From NCBI RefSeq assembly GCF_905220565.1, contig NC_059414.1:12522001-12586000 (forward strand): a stretch of 64,000 nucleotides of DNA. Reading direction: 5' to 3'. This DNA is from Melitaea cinxia (Eukaryota; Arthropoda; Insecta; Lepidoptera; Nymphalidae). The notes below the pieces were generated by a model that was given only the letters and a program-made list of their open reading frames with translations, had not been told where the DNA came from and did not search any database. A program made the position numbers and the translations under genes. Each line of letters starts with the position of its first letter. The first letter of the stretch is position 1. Of the stretch, positions 11,906-23,064 are shown one piece after another.

Positions 11906-12314
11906 AGAGCGGTTGTTAGTTAAATATCTTCCATAGAGTAGAATATACCTATATTAAAAGGAACTAGCTACTTACCTATTCGAATAAAAAAAAAACTTTA
12001 TATAAATTGAATTTCACACAAATAAAGTTAAATATGGGTACGATTTCTTTATTTCCTATTTTCACCCGCAGGGATAGTGTTTATTTTTTAGGTTTAATTG
12101 CTCAAAAGAATGTTCCCTGTCTTTGTCTGTTGTCTGTGTTCTGAAGTAAAAAGCATATACATAATAAAAATAAAGTGAAATGAGTAGATTCCTGTTTTGG
12201 AGTCGTGCAGCCAAACGTAATCCGATATCGTATATAACCATTTGTAATATATATCATCATCATCTCTGTATAATCTATTTTAATTGAGGTAGAGCAAACC
12301 AGGACATTCCATGA

Positions 12315-12560
12315 GCAAAATATGGAGCAGCCCGACTGCGGTAGTATAAGTACCTCGACCTTACAAAAGATCACAGCTAAATAATACTTTCAAGCAGTTT
12401 TGTGTTCCTGTTGGTGAGTAACGTGACCAGAGCTCCTGGGTGGGAATGTGGGGACAGGCTCGGCTGCTGGTACACATGCTACTGGTGTTGCAGACGTCTA
12501 TAAGTACGTTAGTCAGGCCAGCAGTAGTAGGCCGTACGCTTGTTTGCCGAACTATTTACA
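12315..12560 (+). repeat. LINE 3'-end repeat (family E)
   Basis: Contains 'gcagcccgactgcggtagta', 'cctcgaccttacaaaagatcacagctaaataat', 'gtgttcctgttggtgagta' and ends 'cgtacgcttgtttgccgaact' followed by an A-rich run. Sister copies are at 23,844-24,328, 29,080-29,338, 34,842-35,125 and 49,885-50,131. The order and A-rich end suggest a LINE 3' terminus. Confidence 0.65.
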
Positions 12561-12629
12561 TTAAAAAAAAAAAAAACATTTTTTTGTAAAAACGAGTATC
12601 GATTGAGCTTCGGCCAGATTCATTAACAG

Positions 12630-12850
12630 CAATGAGTCACATATTACAACAGCGCCGCAAGAACTATCTTGCTCAAAATTTTGAGCAGCTTCCCAGGAGC
12701 AGACCTTAACCTTACAGAATACCACAGCCAATTAACAGTACTCTCAAGTTGTGTTGTGTTCCTGTGGGAACCAGGGAGAGTCAAGGGTAGAGTCTGCAAC
12801 GCGTTTACGATGCTTCTAATGTTGCAGGGGCCTGTAGACTAAGCTTGTCA
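12630..12850 (+). repeat. LINE 3'-end repeat (family E), diverged second copy
   Basis: A second, more diverged copy in the same orientation, about 70 bases after the previous one. It retains the perfect 16-base palindrome GCTCAAAATTTTGAGC (12,671-12,686) and the 'gttgtgttcctgtggg...gatgcttctaatgttgcag' core. Confidence 0.55.
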
Positions 12851-13039
12851 TCAGAAGAATTATGTATATGTATTCTATTGGTATATTGTTTTTTTATTTT
12901 TATGTTTGTATAAATATATTGTGTATGTGTTTACATATGTATTTATATGTTTATATAGGTATATACCGTTTAAGTGTATTGTAAATTAATTCAATTATAT
13001 GTGCTAAACTTGCGTTGTTGATTGCGCACTACTACCGAT

Positions 13040-13205
13040 ATATTTTTCTTATACTACTTTCATTAAAGGTTGCCTGGAAGAGATCGCTATAAGCGATAAG
13101 GCCGCCTTTGTATACATTATTATTTTTTGTATCTAATCGTTCTAAAATGTATCTTCTTTTTTATGTGTGCAATAAAGTTAATAAATAAAATAAAAAATAA
13201 AAATA
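13040..13205 (+). repeat. Jockey-type LINE 3' end with polyadenylation signal
   Basis: Reads 'ggttgcctggaagagatcgctataagcgataaggccgcctttgta' and ends with AATAAAGTTAATAAATAAAATAAA. The same tail type occurs at 35,738-35,835 and, more diverged, at 51,920-52,080. The bases 13,206-13,689 hold nothing recognisable. Confidence 0.6.
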
Positions 13206-13689
13206 AAGAACCAAGGCCCATACTCTTGTTTGCAACTTTATCGGTATAAAAATTATCCTTCATGATCATCATTAGAAAAAGTTGTAGAAAACATTTCCAA
13301 CCTGTTATTTGTAACCTGTTATGTGTTATTTGTAATTTAATTAGCAATTTTCCATTTACCGTACGAAAATTAATTATAAAACTAGTTAACTGTATAGAAA
13401 TTATACAAATTACAATTAGGTATAAAACGCCCCCGATCTTCATAACAAAGATTTGAAACTAATTGTGGGATTGAAATATTATTGACTCGGGCTTGAACTT
13501 TAATCGTCTTTCTAAGTATTTGCTTAGAACACTCGTTGTATGGAGCGATTATAAATGATTGTATTTAAATCTACCGTGTCTTTAACAAAGTTTATAAATT
13601 ATTGTAATTAATTACAAAAACTAATTCGACACAAATTATGAATAAGAATTCATTTTGAAATGTTACTGAAGTATAAAATCTATCTGTTA

Positions 13690-13915
13690 ATAATAATTGT
13701 ATTTGCTGGCAAACGAAAAAAACCGACTTTAATTACATCGACAGTACAACGTAAGTAGACGAAACAAATTAACAAACGTACTAGTCGTTACTACGATTTT
13801 CGAGGGTTTCCCTCGACTTCTCTGGGATTCCATCATCAGATTTTAGTTTCTTACCATGGTACAACCCTTGGAATATATATCTGTTGTAACATCCTACTTT
13901 TTTGAAGTCGGTTGA
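13690..13915 (+). repeat. Family A repeat, internally deleted copy
   Basis: Starts 'aattgtatttgctggcaaacgaaaaaaaccgacttt' and ends 'tttttgaagtcggttgaaaaa'; the inner part is reduced to the 'tttccctcgacttctctgggattccatcatcag' segment. Confidence 0.65.
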
Positions 13916-14980
13916 AAAACGCTGAAGTAAGAGCTCATTATTTAGAAACCCTATTCCCAGCAGTGGATTTTTTTTAAAGCATTCATGGGCTCATAAGTGC
14001 CCATGCCTTATTTATTTACATTTTTATTCTCAAAACGTTGAGACGTATTATTTTCAAACACTGCATGCTTCGAGTCCAAAACTGACTTTTTTTTAGCAGC
14101 GGGATATTTCATACTGAATAATAGTAGTAGTAGATTTTGAAATAATTTCGAGGCTTGCTGAATGGTGTACTTTAGTTGCCCCGTTTAGTCGCAATATAGA
14201 ATCTCTGGGCAAAAAAATGCATGTCTCTTGTTACCAGTGGATGAAGTAGAATTTTTGCACTACTACTCCAAGATCCAATTGATAAGAAATAACATAATAT
14301 CTTAGCAAGGTCCTAAAGATAATTCATAAAAACTCCATGTTCTAATAGAATATATCACAATACCTACATATTATATATAGGTTGTTCGAAACCAAACTAC
14401 GATCCTTTTAATCGGGACTTCTATATGTGTTATATATTATATCACGTTCCATGTAAAAAAAATCATTACCATTATCATTGCAATTTTGCAAATCTATGAG
14501 TACTTCACAATTATGGTCGTAGTGTCACCCATAGATTATACACTTATATACTGGTAGTGTCACCTCTTTTTTATTTTATAAAAGCCTTAGTACCTTCGGC
14601 ATTCCATAGAGTGCAGTAAATTTCCAGTACGTTAAATGTAGTTAAAACAGCATGTAACAGATGGCGCTATTGGCATTCTGTAAGAGAATATTATTATAAT
14701 ACATTAATTTTCAGTTATTAATACATATTATTTTTAATAGCGTTGTTATTTTAAATATTTTTATTTCATTTTTTTCTTACAGATCCTTCAGAGAATCCTT
14801 TTTTTTTACTTGAATTGTTTATTCCGTTCAATTGCCAACATGCCAAGCATACTTATTATTTTTTATCTGTGTCATATCTCGCCTCCAAAACCGGCAGCGT
14901 TTTATCATACTATCTTGTAAATTGTAATTATTGTTGCTTTCATTTAAAAAGATTGTTTCTAATTATATTGTAAGTTCTCT
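13916..14980. other. AT-rich stretch upstream of Pin1, little recognisable
   Basis: A short 'gggctcataagtgcccatgcc' segment at 13,985-14,015 also occurs near 22,478-22,500. An 'acagatggcgctattggc' motif lies at 14,658. No supported gene. Confidence 0.45.
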
Positions 14981-14981
14981 A

Positions 14982-15271
14982 TATAAAATTTGATTGAAGT
15001 TTTTTAAGGATTTAAATCATATCTTCATATATTCCGGAAACCACCGTCACAAGGTAAGTTTTGCGTCGTGTAAATAAACATTTAAAAGTTATTGTTTTCT
15101 GTGTTAAAATATTAATATTTTTGTGGACAAAGGAATTTTAAAAGATCATGCTTTCGTGTTTCAATCGTTATATGTTAAATCAAATACCAATAAAATAATC
15201 TACATTATTTTCAATCTTACTATGATTTGTGTTACTGTGAATCCGCATCAAACGTTGACAAACCGTTGCAG
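14982..15271 (+). other. Probable Pin1 5' UTR exon and intron
   Basis: A donor matching AAG|GTAAGT lies at 15,053/15,054. The nearest acceptor before the homologous start is CCGTTGCAG ending at 15,271. If used, the intron is 218 bases and the apparent N-terminal extension of the frame (15,123-15,272) is intronic. The polypyrimidine tract is weak, so this is tentative. The exon start is not defined. Confidence 0.35.
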
Positions 15272-15272
15272 A

Positions 15273-15743
15273 ATGTCGAATGATAACGACGCACCATTGC
15301 CCGAAGGATGGGAGATGAGAACCAGCCGTTCAACGGGCATGACGTACTTTCTAAATATGTATACTAAGAAATCTCAGTGGGAGCGTCCCGAGGCCCCAGC
15401 TGACCCTGGTGATGTACGATGCAGCCACATTCTTGTTAAACACGCTGAGAGCAGACGACCATCATCTTGGCGTGAAGAAACTATAACGCGAACTAAAGAA
15501 GAAGCTCTGGATCTACTCAAAAGTTACCGTAAACAAATTGTTTCGAACGATGCATCGTTCACCGATATCGCTATGAAGTATTCTGATTGTTCATCGGCTA
15601 AACGTGGAGGTGATTTGGGAATGTTTGGTCGGGGTCAAATGCAGCAAGCGTTTGAAGAAGAAGCCTTCAAATTGAAAGTCGGACAGCTAAGCAAGCCGAT
15701 AGAGACGGAATCCGGTTACCATATAATATTAAGGACGGTTTAA
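15273..15743 (+). CDS. Pin1: Peptidyl-prolyl cis-trans isomerase Pin1/dodo
   Basis: Phosphorylation-dependent prolyl isomerase of the parvulin family, which twists pSer/Thr-Pro bonds in nuclear cell-cycle and signalling proteins. The 156-residue protein (human Pin1 has 163) starts with a WW domain (about 8-41; W13 and W36 are its two signature tryptophans). The C-terminal PPIase domain (about 47-156) keeps the phosphate-binding pair R61/R62, catalytic C106, Q124, F127, S147 and H150, equivalent to human R68/R69, C113, Q131, F134, S154 and H157. The frame is open upstream to 15,123, but I place the start at 15,273 because homology begins there. A CAG acceptor-like site ends two bases before this ATG, and a good donor (AAG then GTAAGT) ends at 15,053, so a 5' UTR intron is likely. 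The coding region itself has no intron. A dead RTE element begins about 50 bases after the stop. Confidence 0.95.
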   Translation: MSNDNDAPLPEGWEMRTSRSTGMTYFLNMYTKKSQWERPEAPADPGDVRCSHILVKHAESRRPSSWREETITRTKEEALDLLKSYRKQIVSNDASFTDIAMKYSDCSSAKRGGDLGMFGRGQMQQAFEEEAFKLKVGQLSKPIETESGYHIILRTV

Positions 15744-15789
15744 GTTTTTTATAATGTTAAATATCTATTGCGTTTAATGTACATACAGA

Positions 15790-16880
15790 CATATATATAA
15801 TCACGCCTCTTTCCCGTAGGGGTAGGCAGAGACCACTTCTTTCCACTTGCTACGATCTTTACATACTTCTTTCGTTTCGTCCACTTTCATTATTTACTTT
15901 ATACGTGCTCTTCGGTTAAGGGTACTCTTGACCTGGCCTTTTTTCAAGACATCCCTTATTTGGTCTCGGAACGTTCGCCTAGGTCTACCCCTTCCAACCC
16001 TTCCATCCACACTCGCCTTATACACTTTTTTCGTCAATTGTTCTTCACTCATTTTCTCGACATGGCCAAACCATCTGAGCATACCTTTCTCAATTTTTGC
16101 CACTACATCTTCTTTCAGACCACTACGTCTCCTTATCTCACTATTTCTTATCCTGTCACTCAGTTTAACTCCTATCATAGTTCTTAACGCTCTCATCTCA
16201 ACTGCATTTATTCTGCTTTCATGTTTCTTCTGCCATACCCAACTTTCACTTCCGTACATGAGTGTCGGAACCAACATCCCCTAATGCACAGCCAAACGAC
16301 CCTTGTTAGACACCTCCCAACTGCTCCTAAAGGAGTGCAAAGCTCCATTCACCCTGTTTCCTGCATTCACTCTTCTCAATATCACTCACACTTTTCATCT
16401 CTTGTAAACTTTGAACCCAGATACACAAACTCATTCACCTGTTCAATTTGTTCATCTCCAATCACACTATTGCAGTCTGTCACTGCCTCATCTCTTTCAA
16501 ACACCATCACTTTCGTCTTCTTTACATTCATCTTCGTTCCCTTTCTTACAAAAGCTACTCATATCAGTTACCATCTCCTGCAACTCCTCGGGCGAAGACG
16601 CAAGTAATACTTGATCATCAGCATTGACATTTGACGAGTAACTCATTCATTCTCAATGCATTTTCACTCTCTTTTAAATCTGTCAAACAATTGTCCATGA
16701 ACAGATTAAACAGCCACGGTGACGCTACACATCCCTGTCTAACACCTTTTTCGATATTAAACCATTATTTGTATGCCCCATTTATCCTCACACAAGCACT
16801 AGAATCCCTATAAAGAGATTGCGTATGAGGACACTGCTCACACCATTCACGGACAATGCTGACCACAATTCATTCCACAT
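15790..16880 (-). mobile_element. RTE-like non-LTR retrotransposon, 3' part, decayed
   Basis: The minus strand reads the RT region with GVRQGC and the downstream LLYGSE-like motif (MYGSESWVW). It ends with the conserved 'RINAVEMRALR', 'GLKEDVVAKIEKGMLRWFGHVEKM' region (shown as motif only) and 'GRGRPRRTF', the C-terminal end of RTE-type ORF2. Stops and frameshifts upstream of 16,280 show it is dead. Only the last part of ORF2 and the 3' tail are present. It lies between Pin1 and its first downstream AATAAA (17,031), so it may be transcribed within the Pin1 3' UTR. Confidence 0.75.
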
Positions 16881-18252
16881 CACTCTTTAATGTATAATAA
16901 GGAATTGGATTTTAAAGGTTGGGTAGTTTTTATTATTGCCAATTTGATATTGGATAAAAAGGTAGATATTTTCTGTTTGCGCAGTGCAGAGATGTACTGC
17001 AAATGTATGTATATTCTTAAAATGAAATTAAATAAATTACATGTAATGTATTTCTAAAAACTCACAGTCAAAATATGACTTTAAAATTCCAAAACTATTA
17101 TTACAAAAAACTAGGTTCGTTTGAATTTCTCATTAGTATAGAGAAACTCCATAGAAAAGCTGTGAACTGACCTCAGCTACTACTTACAATGATATTGTCA
17201 ATTATATAATGTTTTAACTTCATTATTATAAGCTTTAAGTGTCTTTCATATAAATATAAATATCTGTATTTTATGATGAAAAATAAAATATATTCTCTAA
17301 TAAATTTGTACTTTATTAAAACACTTAACCTTTTATAATTACTACATAGTATAAAAAAAAGTCACTTCCCGCTGTCTGTATGCTTAGATATATATGTAAC
17401 TGATTTTGATGCAGTTTTTTTTAATAGATAGAGGGATTGAAGAAGAAGGTTTATCTGTATGGCACATGCATAATATAGTAGAAAACTGATAATTTTAGAG
17501 GTTTCTAACATATTTTTTTGTTGTAGATAGTATTTAGTATAAGCATTGCACCCTTGCGACGCCAGGGCGGGTCGCTAGTTCAAATATAAATTGTTTCATG
17601 GAAATGGTTTAAATCATTAATAGATTATAAAAAAAGGAATAAAAAATAAATGAATATCTTTTACAAACACACATGGACTGTCTGTTCCAACGATAAGCAA
17701 CTTATTGCTTGTATCATGGGTAAAAGCCAACTGATATATCTACATATTTATTTGTAGTAATTATAGATAGGTCTAGGAAAAAATTGATTAAATTTCTTGT
17801 CAAATCAATAATAATAATAAAAAATCAAAATCAATGAAAAATTATGCATTGTATTGTTTAAGCCATCCTTTTAAAATTCCTTTGTCCGTAAGTAGTAAAA
17901 ATAAATAAGTTTATTAACCACCATATTATTTAATAATTTAATTACCTTAAATAGTGAACAATAAATAACACATTAAGATATAGGCATGTATTCGACCTCT
18001 GATAAACAATTACAATTTTAAATATTACATTTATAAAGGACAATTGACTAATACTTCAAATAACTGACTGAGTGCCAAGATGCCTACGACAAACCCAGCT
18101 TCTTTGTCGAAGACAACTCTTTCTGGAACATTTTAGCGGCGTGTTTCTCACATATGGCACTTACATAAAACCAATTTTACCACATAAATGCTTTGATCAC
18201 GTTTCTTCGAGTATCGGAAAGAGTCACTTGTCATGGAGCTAGGTCGAAATTA
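16881..18252. other. Intergenic stretch between Pin1 and the kinin gene
   Basis: AT-rich. The first AATAAA downstream of the Pin1 stop that I see is at 17,031-17,036. The 3' UTR of the minus-strand kinin gene must also lie here. A short GC-rich 'gacgccagggcgggtcgctagtt' (17,558-17,580) resembles the end of a LINE or Helitron. Nothing else is supported. Confidence 0.5.
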
Positions 18253-19290
18253 TTACTGAGATTTGCTGTCATCCTGGTTTCGAACTAATACTATCGTGTC
18301 CAACGTGGAATCCTTAACGTCTTGAGATGTTGGTGTCCAGATTGGGCCAATGATTGGAGGTGATCTTTTTCCACCCCATGCACTGAACTTAACCTTCCTC
18401 TTACCGTCTTTTTTCAAATGAACATCCGAGTAGGGATGACCTGGCTTGAATGTCTTAGGGATGTAGTCCATGAAGGTATTAAATGGCAAAGCATCTCGAA
18501 GTGTTCTTTCGTCCATTTTAGTGCTCAGGGCTAAAATTTTAATAGGATGTCGTTTGTCCAATGATGGTACAAATTGGAATCCAGCTACATCTAATCTATT
18601 GTTGTAAGGCGAGTAATTAGAGATTATCCGAGTAAGTTCTGGAATAGATGCAGAGAATATTATTTTTGATCCTTTACTTCCTGGTTTGTAAATCATCTGA
18701 CCGCTTCGCTTCCCACCCCACGGGCTGAACCGAACGCGTTTTGGCATGCTTGGTTCTCGAATACCTATCGACCTTTTCCAAGTCCAGTTATGTTCCGCAA
18801 CATTGGTACTGGCTCTTTTGCCGCCCCAAGGACTAAAACTACGTTTTTCCATCGAATTCATCTCGCTTTTATCTGTTGAATTTCCTTCAGATCCTGAAGG
18901 GAACGACTCTACTATAAATGGGCTCGCCTTATCATCGTTGCGTAAATATATTGTTTTATCATTATCTATTGTGTTCGGCAGCCAACGTTTGTCGACAAGG
19001 TCTTCTTTCGTCGAAGAATTTTCGTCAATTGTTCGTCTCTTACGTTGTGCATCAACAGAATCTTGTTCATAAAGCTGACCGTGTTCAACTGGATCATCGT
19101 TTTGAAAAGACTCGTAGTTGTTACTTGGTGAAGGCATGTTAAAATAGTTGTTATAGGGTAGCGGTGGATAGTGGAGAGTTGAGTCTAGTGGGTCCATGAT
19201 GGTTTCAGCGCCAGATCCTGCGCTATTTATATACTGCAGACTTGCGGTCCCGAACCACGAGAATGTGATGAATATCCAGTAGAAAGCCAT
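18253..19290 (-). CDS. Kinin (leucokinin/helicokinin) neuropeptide precursor
   Basis: Secreted prohormone for C-terminally amidated kinins, which act on the kinin G-protein-coupled receptor of Malpighian tubules and gut to drive fluid secretion and muscle contraction. The 345-residue protein starts with a hydrophobic signal peptide (about 1-20). It holds three FxxWG-Gly-Lys-Arg units: SFSPWG (151-156), VRFSPWG (186-192) and KVKFSAWG (299-306). Each is preceded by a basic cleavage site and followed by the amidation glycine and KR. The second and third equal helicokinin II and III of moths; the first has Ser where helicokinin I has Tyr. Other dibasic sites (RKRR at 83-86, KR at 101-102) would release linker peptides. 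The coding region is one exon. An acceptor (TTTCTCTGCTTTCAG) ends just upstream of the ATG at about 19,295, so the 5' UTR is spliced. Confidence 0.93.
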   Translation of the reverse strand: MAFYWIFITFSWFGTASLQYINSAGSGAETIMDPLDSTLHYPPLPYNNYFNMPSPSNNYESFQNDDPVEHGQLYEQDSVDAQRKRRTIDENSSTKEDLVDKRWLPNTIDNDKTIYLRNDDKASPFIVESFPSGSEGNSTDKSEMNSMEKRSFSPWGGKRASTNVAEHNWTWKRSIGIREPSMPKRVRFSPWGGKRSGQMIYKPGSKGSKIIFSASIPELTRIISNYSPYNNRLDVAGFQFVPSLDKRHPIKILALSTKMDERTLRDALPFNTFMDYIPKTFKPGHPYSDVHLKKDGKRKVKFSAWGGKRSPPIIGPIWTPTSQDVKDSTLDTIVLVRNQDDSKSQ

Positions 19291-19295
19291 CGTTC

Positions 19296-19924
19296 TGAAA
19301 GCAGAGAAAAATTTGATTACTAACTTATTTCACAATTGCTTACGAATCTTAGACTAATCTGTTATAAAATAAGGCTGCATAAAAGAATTGGCTCTATGTA
19401 AGTTAAATATCGAAAATAGTATAAGATATCGAAGTTTAACTGAATGTAATCTAATAATAAAATCATTTATATCCTTATTTATCAAAAAGTTATAGAAAAA
19501 TTAGATTATGATTTACTGAAGTAGGGGGTTTACCCCCTTTTTGTGTAAATCAAATCATAACTAATGCAATGTACTTGTATTAATGTAACACGTAGGTAGG
19601 AGTCTCATCAGAACCATCAAATTCAATTTGAAAAGATTGTTTTCGTTAAAAACTATTTGTTGAAGAAGATTATCCATAATGTCCATTCATACACAAAACC
19701 GTCAGTGAAATAGATAAGGAAATAATGTTCCTAATAGATTTTTGTTTTCGATATTTAAAATTTTTGTATTCAATGCCCTTTTGAAATGAAAATGTCGTTA
19801 TTATAGTTTATGATCTAATGTCAGGTAATGTTTTAATAGATTTTCTGACGTCGGTGCGTACAAGTATTAGACTTACATTTTACTGTTACACTACTGATAT
19901 ATTATAATTTTTTCATTTTTATAT
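19296..19924. other. Kinin 5' intron, AT-rich, no other feature
   Basis: No gene or repeat recognised. A small perfect hairpin, A-GGGGG-TTTA-CCCCC-T, lies at 19,523-19,538. Confidence 0.4.
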
Positions 19925-20285
19925 AATAGATGACGCCGCGTTGGCGCAGCGGTCACAACTGTGGATTGTACCTGTTGCGCTGCCGGTTGCGGGTTCAATC
20001 CCCGCACATGACAAACATTTGTATTTGCCATACAGGTGTTTGCCGTGGTCTGGGTGTATGTGCAGTCCTTGTGGATCTCCCCGCCGTGCCTCGGAGAGCA
20101 CGTTAAGCCGTCGGTCCCAGTTGTTATCATGTACACCTGATAGCGATCGTTGCTCATAGTAGGGAATATATCCGCCAAGCCGCATTGGAGCAGCGTGGTG
20201 GATTAAGCTCTGATCCTTCTCCTACGTGGGGAAAGAGGCCTATGCCCAGTAGTGGGATATTACAGGCTGAAGCGATATAACAGAT
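19925..20285 (+). mobile_element. tRNA-derived SINE, full-length copy (family C)
   Basis: Starts with a tRNA-like head ('cgttggcgcagcggtcaca' as A-box region, GGTTCAATCC as B-box). It continues with 'ttgtatttgccatacaggtgtttgccgtggtctggg', 'cgtgcctcggagagcacgttaagccgtcgg', 'gttatcatgtacacctgatagcgatcgtt' and ends 'aggcctatgcccagtagtgggatattacaggctgaagcga'. The internal RNA polymerase III promoter and repetition elsewhere in the window support a SINE. Short frames read through it are not genes. Confidence 0.8.
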
Positions 20286-20920
20286 TGTTACATCGGATTT
20301 TACTATAAACTTTTTAACTCTAGTGCTCTCTCAAACAAACTTTGAGTTCGTCTGTTTTGTTCTTGAGTTTGTTCCAAAGCCCTCGGGCCAGCAATTTTCT
20401 ATCTACGTTGATTTAATCAGCTACAGTTTATAACGAATATAAAGAATTTTTTAAGATTTTCCAAAGACTATCATGTACATTGGCGTGCCCAGAATTTGTA
20501 AAAGTGGAGTAATCCCTAATATTTTTTAACATTATATTGTGAATGTACGTTGTTTGTAACGCTTTCACGCGAAAATTACTTAGCAAATCATCATGAATCT
20601 TTGTAATACATATTCTTGAAGATATTAGAAGTAACATGGGATACTTTTATATATGTAAAACTCGATAAGTCGTAAAAAATTAAATTATTTTCATATACTG
20701 TAATTTTTCATTTACTTTTACTATCTATACTACTACAATAAGAGTTATTCTGAAGTTCAGGCTAAATCTGCCTAAAATTTTCTTGTTAAAATCTAAAACA
20801 TTCATTATTGGCTCGAGTCAGGGTGTGACAAATGCCCCACATCGCCCGACCGTGGGTACGTTTATGATCATGGATGTAAATTATTATCAAATATGAGACC
20901 TTAGATAGTTTACGTGTAAT
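20286..20920. other. Stretch with no recognised feature
   Basis: AT-rich, no coding support. It lies inside the proposed long 5' intron of the kinin gene. Confidence 0.4.
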
Positions 20921-21523
20921 AATTGTGTTTGCTCGCAAACGAAAAAAAAAACCGACTTCAATTACATCGACGAGTAATACAACGTAGATCAGCGAAAAAT
21001 AGTCAAGTAACTACGCGTTATCAAAGATTGCTCAAAAATTAGTTATCATATCTCGATAAAATTTATATGATAAACATCAGCTTTTGATTAAATTAAAAAT
21101 TATCAAAATCGGTACACCTCGTAAAAAGTTATTGCGGATTTTCGAGAGTTTCCCTCGATTTATCTGGGATCCCATCATCAGATCCTGGTTTCCTTATCAT
21201 GGTACCAAACTAGGGATATCCCTTTTCCCAAAAAAAAAAAAGAATTATCAAAATCGGTACATCCAGTAGAAAGTTATGCGGTAAAATACAACGTAGGTCG
21301 ACGAAAAAAGCGTCAAGTAAAAACGCAATAATTTAAATACGCATAAGTAAACAAACGCATAAATTTAAATGGGACCAAATGACACACACCACCTTTCGAT
21401 CAAAAGAAAATTTGTCGAAATCGCTCCACCCAGTCAAAAGTTCTGAAGTAACATACATAAAAAAAAATTAAAAAAAATACAGTCGAATTGAGAACCTCCT
21501 CCTTTTTTGGAAGTCGGTTAAAA
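20921..21523 (+). repeat. Family A repeat, near-complete copy
   Basis: Runs from 'aattgtgtttgctcgcaaacgaaaaaaaaaaccgacttc' to 'cctcctccttttttggaagtcggttaaa'. This is the best plus-strand copy for judging the family: about 600 bases, with inverted AACCGACTTC / GAAGTCGGTT near the ends and no coding capacity. Confidence 0.75.
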
Positions 21524-21929
21524 TGTTTCATTATAAAACAGTAGATTTTGTAAAATAATATACATGGAGTGTATTTAAGAACTTAAAAAATATGGATATT
21601 TATAAATGATACCTATTGGAAGTTTGATTGCCATGTAAGGTAAAAAAGCCAGTTGTAATCCTATTAGTGTAACGGTATACATATAATACGGTATAATATA
21701 TAAATAAATAAATAAATAAATACCATTAAGTATTCAATCAAACGATGACTCAGATATTATTCATGTTATTTATTTGAAATTACGTTGGTTTTTGCTATTA
21801 CCGTCGCCTGGTGAAGATCTACTGCTGATCCTTAGTTGCCCACAAAACCTACGACTGTCTACACTCAAACACAAATGCTTAAAAAAATCAATAACTTCAG
21901 AAGATTTATGTTTTCGGGCTTGAAAGAAA

Positions 21930-22261
21930 TAAAACTGTCCCTCCCTCCCTCTTTCCGGGATCTGTTGTCTGAGCTTAACTTTATATGATCTTAAACTAAT
22001 CATATACATCGCATATCGAATACAACGAACATCACGTTACATACTAATTTACATCGTCGTATCGAATAAAACGAACATATCACGTTATATAAATAAATAT
22101 GATATAACATACACGACCGTCTGTTTATAAATACACATAGAAATAGTACAAATATACATTTATAAATACAAATATTCGAAATATTAAATCCAGACTCAAG
22201 CGGGAATCGAACCCGCGGAACAGAAAGCACTACCACTACAAACTGCGCCAACAGGCTAGTC
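21930..22261 (-). mobile_element. tRNA-derived SINE (second type)
   Basis: On the minus strand a tRNA-like head occupies 22,261-22,193, with GACT(A/C) ends pairing and a perfect T-arm (CGCGGGTTCGATTCCCGC). An AT-rich body continues to the 'agacaacagatcccgg' region near 21,950. The head is related to lepidopteran SINE promoters and is too irregular to be a working tRNA. Confidence 0.55.
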
Positions 22262-23064
22262 AATTGTGCAAGTTATAAGTACCTGAAACCTAATAATGTG
22301 TTATAAAATTGAATCATAACTCAGTTAATAACATGTTCAGCCTATGTGGTTTTTCGTTGCTAACTAATAACAAATATTATTATAAAATAAAAATTAATTC
22401 TAAAATGTCTCGTGCATCCCTGGGAATTCCCGCAGTTTAGGTTTTTTTTTTTATTATTTACAAGTCATATACATCCACGGGCTTATAAACCCATGTCCTT
22501 TTTTACTCTAAATACATGCAAATTTTTATTTTTATTTCGCAGTTTAGGTTTTCTTGTAAAGAAACATTTTAAAATGTCTAATAACCTAATATTAACTGGT
22601 AAAAACACTATCTCTATGAAAATTTCGTGGAAAATTGAACAGAACGTTTTAAAAACGGTTTCGCATAAAGAGGATTTTTCACAAAAGAAAAATTCTGTGA
22701 TTTTCTCACAACTTTTCAAAGTCATTATGCTCTTAAATATTACATAATTAATGTAACTTTGAGTAGCCTTTCGCTTCTTTGTCACTTCTTAAGCCGATTG
22801 TTATGATATAAACGTTTTTAAAATCAGATTAGTAAATTCTGAATATTGTTTAGCTTGTAATTGTTGTAGAACAGACATTTTTTTTTAAAATACTGTTTGA
22901 TGGAAAAGTATACACGTCATTCATTCTTTCGTAATTTCTGAACATATTATTATTTTTCTTATACATATATGTCTATATGTACACTTATTTCCTAGGTACC
23001 ATATATGTACAGTTATGTTCTACTTACAATATACACTTAAGGGTTTTTTTTAATATATTTATTT
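22262..23064. other. AT-rich stretch with minor repeat fragment
   Basis: A 'ggcttataaacccatgtcc' segment at 22,480-22,500 resembles one at 13,990. Open frames here on both strands are low-complexity and unsupported. Confidence 0.4.

Noticed and set aside
15123..15272. 50-residue N-terminal extension of Pin1
   Set aside because: Not conserved in Pin1 proteins, and an acceptor-like site sits two bases before the internal ATG; I treat it as 5' UTR or intron.
18746..19142. Two plus-strand frames opposite the kinin gene
   Set aside because: Antisense shadows of the kinin precursor, which has clear peptide repeats and a signal peptide on the other strand.
19891..20185. Two overlapping 88-95 residue frames and a plus-strand frame
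   Set aside because: They lie wholly within a tRNA-derived SINE and reflect its sequence, not a gene.
22193..22261. tRNA gene on the minus strand
   Set aside because: The T-arm is good, but the rest is irregular and it continues into a SINE body.
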